Below, piece by piece: positions 60,239 through 64,000 of a stretch of 64,000 bases of DNA. The stretch comes from Plotosus lineatus (taxonomy: Eukaryota > Chordata > Actinopteri > Siluriformes > Plotosidae), in NCBI GenBank assembly GCA_024760905.1, contig CM045733.1, positions 30,175,001 to 30,239,000 of the forward strand, written 5' to 3'. Position numbers and translations under genes: made by a program. The notes under the pieces were generated by a model. That model did not search any database and had not been told where the DNA came from. It worked only from the letters and a program-made list of their open reading frames with translations. Numbering within the stretch: position 1 is the first letter of the stretch; every line of letters starts with the position of its first letter.

Positions 60239-60600
60239 TGGGTCGTAAGAAGGTGTCTGATCTATTCAAGAGGAGAAATTGATTTCTCTTGAAACGAAGC
60301 TTGAAATCATCGCTGAACATGAAAAAGGAGTTCGTGTGGCAGATCGGTGTAAGGAGTATGGGAAGAATGCATCGACCATCTGTACAATTCTCAAACAGAA
60401 GGCCATGTTGAAGAGTATTAAACAAGCAAAGGCAGATACTATTTTGTCGAAGAAAAGATCAAGACTCTATGATGAGATGGAGAGGCTTCTCCTATTGTGG
60501 ATCAAGTCGAAAGAGATCAACGGCGATGGGAGTGCGACCAAGCAGCAGAAGACAAATGATCAAAATTAGTGAAGTGAAATAAAACGGTTAAAAAAAAATC
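60239..60600 (+). pseudogene. Tigger/jerky-type transposase N-terminus
   Basis: 60239-60569, with one stop near 60281, encodes MGRKKVSDLFKRRN, then ISLETKLEIIAEHEKGVRVA and DRCKEYGKNASTICTILKQK, a CENP-B-type HTH distinct from the Tigger copies at 14.6 and 50.6 kb. The rest of the gene is absent. Confidence 0.75.
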
Positions 60601-60639
60601 CAAAAAATATATAAATAAAAAGTAATAATAAAAAATTTA

Positions 60640-61904
60640 GTAGTGTCTTGGCACCGGCTGTCTCTAGAGACAATGGAGTCTGCACCTAGGCAGGTCTATC
60701 AATTTGCTGAGAGGCTGCAGCGCCGGCTGTGGCTGAATAAGCCAATGCGGGAGATGCAGCTCCTACCACACTTGCTGCAAGTGTATTCTGCAGTAGGAAT
60801 CGTGGGGCAGGCTTTGGCAGACAGAATTCTCTGCTGTTTGCGGTTCTTCTTCTCCTCATGCTGGATCTCTCTCTTCTCCTCGGCCTGCTGCACACCGGAT
60901 TTTACCTTTCCACGCCAGCTAGAGCGGTCGGAGCTCGCTGCCTCGAGATCTACTGGGTTGATGCTGCATGACTTCAGGTCCCTCTTGCAGACATCCTTGT
61001 AGCGCAGGGCGGGTCGTCCTGTTGGTCGTGTTCCTGAGGCGAGCTCGCCATAGAGGATGTCCTTTGGAATGCGGAATTCATCCATCCTGCATATGTGTCC
61101 GAGCCAGCGCAGGCGCTTCTGGGAGAGGATGGCGAACATGCTTGACATGCCTGCCTGGGCCAAGACGCGCGAGTTGGAGACACGATCCTGCCAGGTAATG
61201 CCGAGGAGTCGTCTGAGGTTGCGCAGGTGAAAGGCGTTTAGTCTTCGCTCCTGGTGCATGTATAGGGTCCAGGCCTCACTGCCGTATAGAAGCGTGCTCA
61301 ACACGCATGCTTGGTACACCTTCATCTTCGTGTTTAGGGTCAGCCTGGGGTTGTTCCACACACGCCGCGCTAGGCGGGCCATGGATGTTGCTGCTTTGCC
61401 CATCCTTACGTTTAGCTCAGCATCCAGGGATAGGTTGCAGGAGATGGTGGAGCCAAGGTAGGTGAACTTGTCCACCACTTCCAGGGTGTAATCGCCGATG
61501 TTGATTGTGGGAGTTGTGCTGACATCCTGACCCATGATGTTGGTTTTCTTGAGGCTGATAGTGAGTCCAAACTCTGTGCATGCCTCCGCGAAGTGATTGA
61601 TGAGTCGCTGAAGGGCGGCTTCAGAGTGAGCAGTGAGGGCAGCGTCGTCAGCAAAGAGCATATCCCGGATGAGGACCTTGCGCACCTTGGTCTTTGCCCT
61701 GAGGCGGGCGAGATTAAAGAGGTTCCCATCACTCCGTGTGTGGAGGAAGATGCCATCTTCGGACTCTCTGAATGCGTAGCGCAGGAGCAAAGAGAAAAAT
61801 ATGCCGAAAAGTGTCGGGGCCAGGACACACCCTTGTTTCACGCCGCTCTTGATTGGAAAGTAGTGTAAGTTAATGTTAACTGCTATTCTTAAGTTCAGAC
61901 GCAC
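60640..61904 (-). mobile_element. LINE reverse transcriptase, long open C-terminal half
   Basis: The minus-strand frame 61904-60699 (401 aa) is uninterrupted: GVKQGCVLAPTLFGIFFSLL, catalytic RDMLFADDAALTAHS, thumb region VDKFTYLGSTISCNLSLDAE, KMKVYQACVLSTLLYGSEAW, and a C-terminal zinc finger CSKCGRSCISRIG...H...C. It probably belongs to the same lineage as the endonuclease at 58.4 kb but lies on the opposite strand. 5'-truncated. The open frame suggests a fairly young insertion. Confidence 0.9.
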
Positions 61905-61924
61905 TTACTGAATAGAGGTTTTGC

Positions 61925-62410
61925 AGTCACGTGACCGCTGAGTAGCTGCCGTCATATTGGGGTGAAAACAAACATGTACTTACTTTGGAGGTGCCTGTTT
62001 TTAAGCATGGTAGATTATAGAAATATGAACGTCGACAGCCGTAGTACAATCCCAGTGCTTTCCGAGCTCCCAGGTAATTATGATAACGATCATAAACAAC
62101 CATAGTTTTTGAATATACTGTTATCAAGGCTAACAAATGACCCATACGTTTTTCCGATGGTTTGTTTGTTAACTGCATAGATTAAGCAATGGACAGGATA
62201 CCTGGTTTACCATACCCAGATGTAGCATATGCTTCCCAGATTTAATCCCAGATTCAATTCGTGTTATAACACACACAACAAAACATGCCGTTTTACACTT
62301 TACTTCTTTAATCCCATAATGCATTTCAGAACCAGAATGTACCAAGTTCCGGGGGGTTATCATTAACAATGAAAATACTCACGAAAAACTGAAAAGTTTC
62401 AAACGGCTTA
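61925..62410 (+). pseudogene. ISL2EU-like transposon fragment
   Basis: Broken frames include MVDYRNMNVDSRSTIPVLSE and SRLTNDPYVFP, then MDRIPGLPYPDVAY. The DPYxxP...PD-Y pattern matches the plus-strand module at 47.4 kb. CACGTGACC near 61931 recalls the same element's edge at 47152. Confidence 0.45.
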
Positions 62411-62413
62411 GAC

Positions 62414-62570
62414 CAGGGGTGGGCAATCTTATCCGCAAAGGGCCGGTGTGGGTGCAGGTTTTCACTTCAACCAAACAACAGCCACACCTTCCACCTGTTT
62501 CCACCAATCACTGATCATCAAAAGAAAAGAAAAAAAAACTAGATAGGACATTACTGTTTCAATTCTGAAG
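62414..62570. mobile_element. hAT-type MITE, left end
   Basis: CAGGGGTGGGCAATCTTATC then CGCAAAGGGCCGGTGTGGGT is a common fish MITE terminus. The right end is not seen. Confidence 0.5.
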
Positions 62571-62573
62571 TGG

Positions 62574-62636
62574 AGCCATCTTGGTGAGATCACCTTGCTT
62601 TAAGTCTTAAACAGTAATGTCATCTCACCAAGATGG
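62574..62636. repeat. Short hairpin
   Basis: CCATCTTGGTGAGATCAC pairs with the inverted GTCATCTCACCAAGATGG, with a loop of about 25 bases. Confidence 0.7.
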
Positions 62637-62668
62637 CCCCAAGATGGCCTGCCCTCAAAACGGATTAA

Positions 62669-63492
62669 AGGGTACCTGTACCCAAAATTAACAGCATTAA
62701 AAAAAGATCCACCATACCTTATTATTAATTTTTAAACATTGCGTGATGTCGGTAGGTTATGTACAAGTCCACATTTCCTTTTCTTCTGTATGACATTCCT
62801 TGCTCATGAAGGTTCAGCGCGCGGACATGTTGGCTTTTTTTCACCGGGGTCAAAGGTCATTGTGATGTAACATTGTTGACAGTCGTATCGCCAATTGCAG
62901 AATGTCAGTATATTTTCCTCAAGCAATTCATGTTCTTTACAACAATAGCACTCCTGATCGTTTTTTTCACGCACGCATTTTCCACAAGCGCACCAAATAT
63001 TTGCTGATTGTTTGCTACGATTTTCCCGTGTAAGAACTTCTGCCAACTCTCCAATATCGTCCTCCGAGTCGTCACTTTCCTGGTCCGATTTCACTAAATG
63101 TGGATAGTCTTTCTTCAGTGGTTCATATAAATATGAACATTGTAAATATAAATATAAATATTGTCTTCGTCCATGGTTTAAAAAAAAAAAAACGATTTAT
63201 AATGTCTGTTTTTTCCAAGTTTCCGTAAGCTTGTGTTGTGTGTCAGGTATATATAGCCATAGGTTTACATTGCAATCTTGTGGTTCCGGTGGAGGCTTTG
63301 TCAACAATGTGACGTCACAGTAAATGTGACGCTGCAAAACTCCTGTTCTCTGAAACTTGACGTTAGTGAAGCCCTTAAATCGCTTAAAGCTGGTTTGTGA
63401 AAGAATATAATAAACGCCTTACAGGTGTATTCTCACTAGCTAGACACAATAAATCAAATTAGGTATATGAGCGTTTTCACTACAGGTACCCT
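62669..63492 (-). mobile_element. TTAA-flanked DNA transposon (Kolobok/piggyBac-type target) with P2X7-C-like ORF
   Basis: Flanked by TTAA (62665-62668 and 63493-63496); ends AGGGTACCTGTA and its exact inverted copy TACAGGTACCCT. The 824-bp body has a minus-strand frame (63094-62804, 96 aa): acidic MKSDQESDDSEDDIGELAEV, then WCACGKCVREKNDQECYCCK and CNWRYDCQQC. The W-C-x-C-G-x-C...C-x-C-C pattern is that of the P2X7 receptor C-terminal zinc domain, which also occurs in transposon proteins. No transposase is present, so it is non-autonomous or deleted. Kolobok is favoured over piggyBac because the ends start AGGG rather than CCC. Confidence 0.75.
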
Positions 63493-63496
63493 TTAA

Positions 63497-63514
63497 TTTC
63501 CAAGTCGAGGTACC

Positions 63515-63518
<4 letters not shown>
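63497..63518. mobile_element. Tigger-type terminus fragment
   Basis: Inverted CAGTGGTACCTCGACTTGG beside (TG)n: the end of a Tigger element into which the TTAA element probably inserted. Confidence 0.6.

Positions 63519-63552
<34 letters not shown>
63519..63552. repeat. (TG)n microsatellite
   Basis: About 16 TG units. Confidence 0.95.
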
Positions 63553-63553
<1 letters not shown>

Positions 63554-63559
63554 TCTTTT

Positions 63560-63956
63560 CTCACAAAATTGTTTACCAATTGCAGTTGTGCAATTTTATC
63601 TCTGGTGTCTTTGGGAAGCTCTCTGGTCTTGGTCATGGTAAAGTCTGCAGTCTGCCAGTTTGAAGGTGTGTGCAGGTGTCTCTTATGCATCTAATCAGTT
63701 CAAACAGGTGTCATTCATACTGTTAACAAGTGGGGGCCAAAATAATGTTTGTTTTCTCGCTGCCCAATACTTATTGGCCTCCCATTTTCACAAATAAATT
63801 GTTTAAAAATCATACAATGTGATTTCCTGGATTTTTTTTACATTCTGTCTCTCAAGCTTGATGTGTACCTATGATGAAAATTACAAACCTCTCTTATCTT
63901 TTAAAATGGGTGAACTTGCACATTTTTACAGTGCCCAATACTTATTGGCCCCACTG
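63560..63956 (+). mobile_element. Tc1-family 3' end, deleted copy
   Basis: The right end (inverted) CAGTGGGGCCAATAAGTATT is repeated internally at about 63757 (GCCCAATACTTATTGGCC). TCTCTGGTCTTGGTCATGGT and AAATTACAAACCTCTCTTAT are non-coding 3' Tc1-type sequence. No transposase frame. Confidence 0.6.
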
Positions 63957-63957
63957 T

Positions 63958-63963
<6 letters not shown>

Positions 63964-64000
<37 letters not shown>
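63964..64000. repeat. (TA)n tract at window end
   Basis: Microsatellite continuing beyond the window. Confidence 0.9.

Overview
The window is a piece of a ray-finned fish nuclear genome, most likely a teleost. It holds a spliced, intron-rich vertebrate gene embedded in transposon families typical of fish: RTE/Expander-type LINEs, Tc1/mariner, Tigger/pogo and hAT elements, several tRNA-derived SINEs, many MITEs, and long (CA)n and (TA)n tracts. Nothing looks bacterial, viral or organellar.

The only clearly intact host gene is rbm17 (splicing factor 45, SPF45), on the minus strand from about 34.7 kb (promoter side) to about 8.37 kb (poly(A) signal). Eleven constitutive coding exons and one probable 57-nt cassette exon can be read with GT-AG junctions and matching phases. 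They encode 399 residues, or 418 with the cassette. The protein keeps the G-patch and the C-terminal UHM-type RRM with its R-Y-F motif. The roughly 25-kb span is almost entirely intronic transposon DNA. For example, the last intron (8743-18600) holds a 5'-truncated LINE split by a Tigger-like MITE, an RTE copy with an 18-bp target duplication, a fold-back MITE, a deleted Tigger, another RTE fragment and a Tc1 copy. Upstream of rbm17 and divergent to it, 45600-45666 looks like a signal-peptide exon ending in phase 1 at a perfect GTAAGT donor. In mammals the gene divergent to RBM17 is IL2RA, so this could be the first exon of an IL2RA/IL15RA-like receptor, but that is an inference.

Layout: 1-960 RTE endonuclease (minus); 2.0-2.6 kb fold-back MITEs and microsatellites; 2.68-4.48 kb Tigger-like element with an RTE inside it; 4.9-8.2 kb degenerate Tc1 copies and nested inverted-repeat elements; 8.35-34.7 kb rbm17; 35-42 kb TIR elements, SINEs, hAT MITEs and a fold-back Tigger-like MITE; 43.1-44.7 kb second Tc1 copy; 45.4-45.7 kb candidate immune-receptor first exon; 46.2-48.3 kb hAT MITE and THAP/Harbinger-like remnant; 50.6-52.6 kb Tigger (minus); 55.8-57.4 kb ZBED-type hAT with a SINE inside; 58.3-61.9 kb two head-to-head LINE fragments with a Tigger fragment between; 61.9-63.5 kb Harbinger-like remnant and a TTAA-flanked element carrying a P2X7-C-like cysteine motif; 63.5-64 kb Tc1-family tail.

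Many insertions can be dated relative to one another from nesting and from exact target-site duplications. The best candidates for new biology are: UG-repeat tracts directly in front of five rbm17 3' splice sites; the 57-nt symmetric exon; a near-perfect 202-bp palindrome; a Tigger-like MITE whose second arm has been replaced by a copy of the first; a SINE that joins RTE 5' and 3' sequence; two Tc1 copies sharing the same inactivating lesions; and the TTAA element with the P2X7-like domain.
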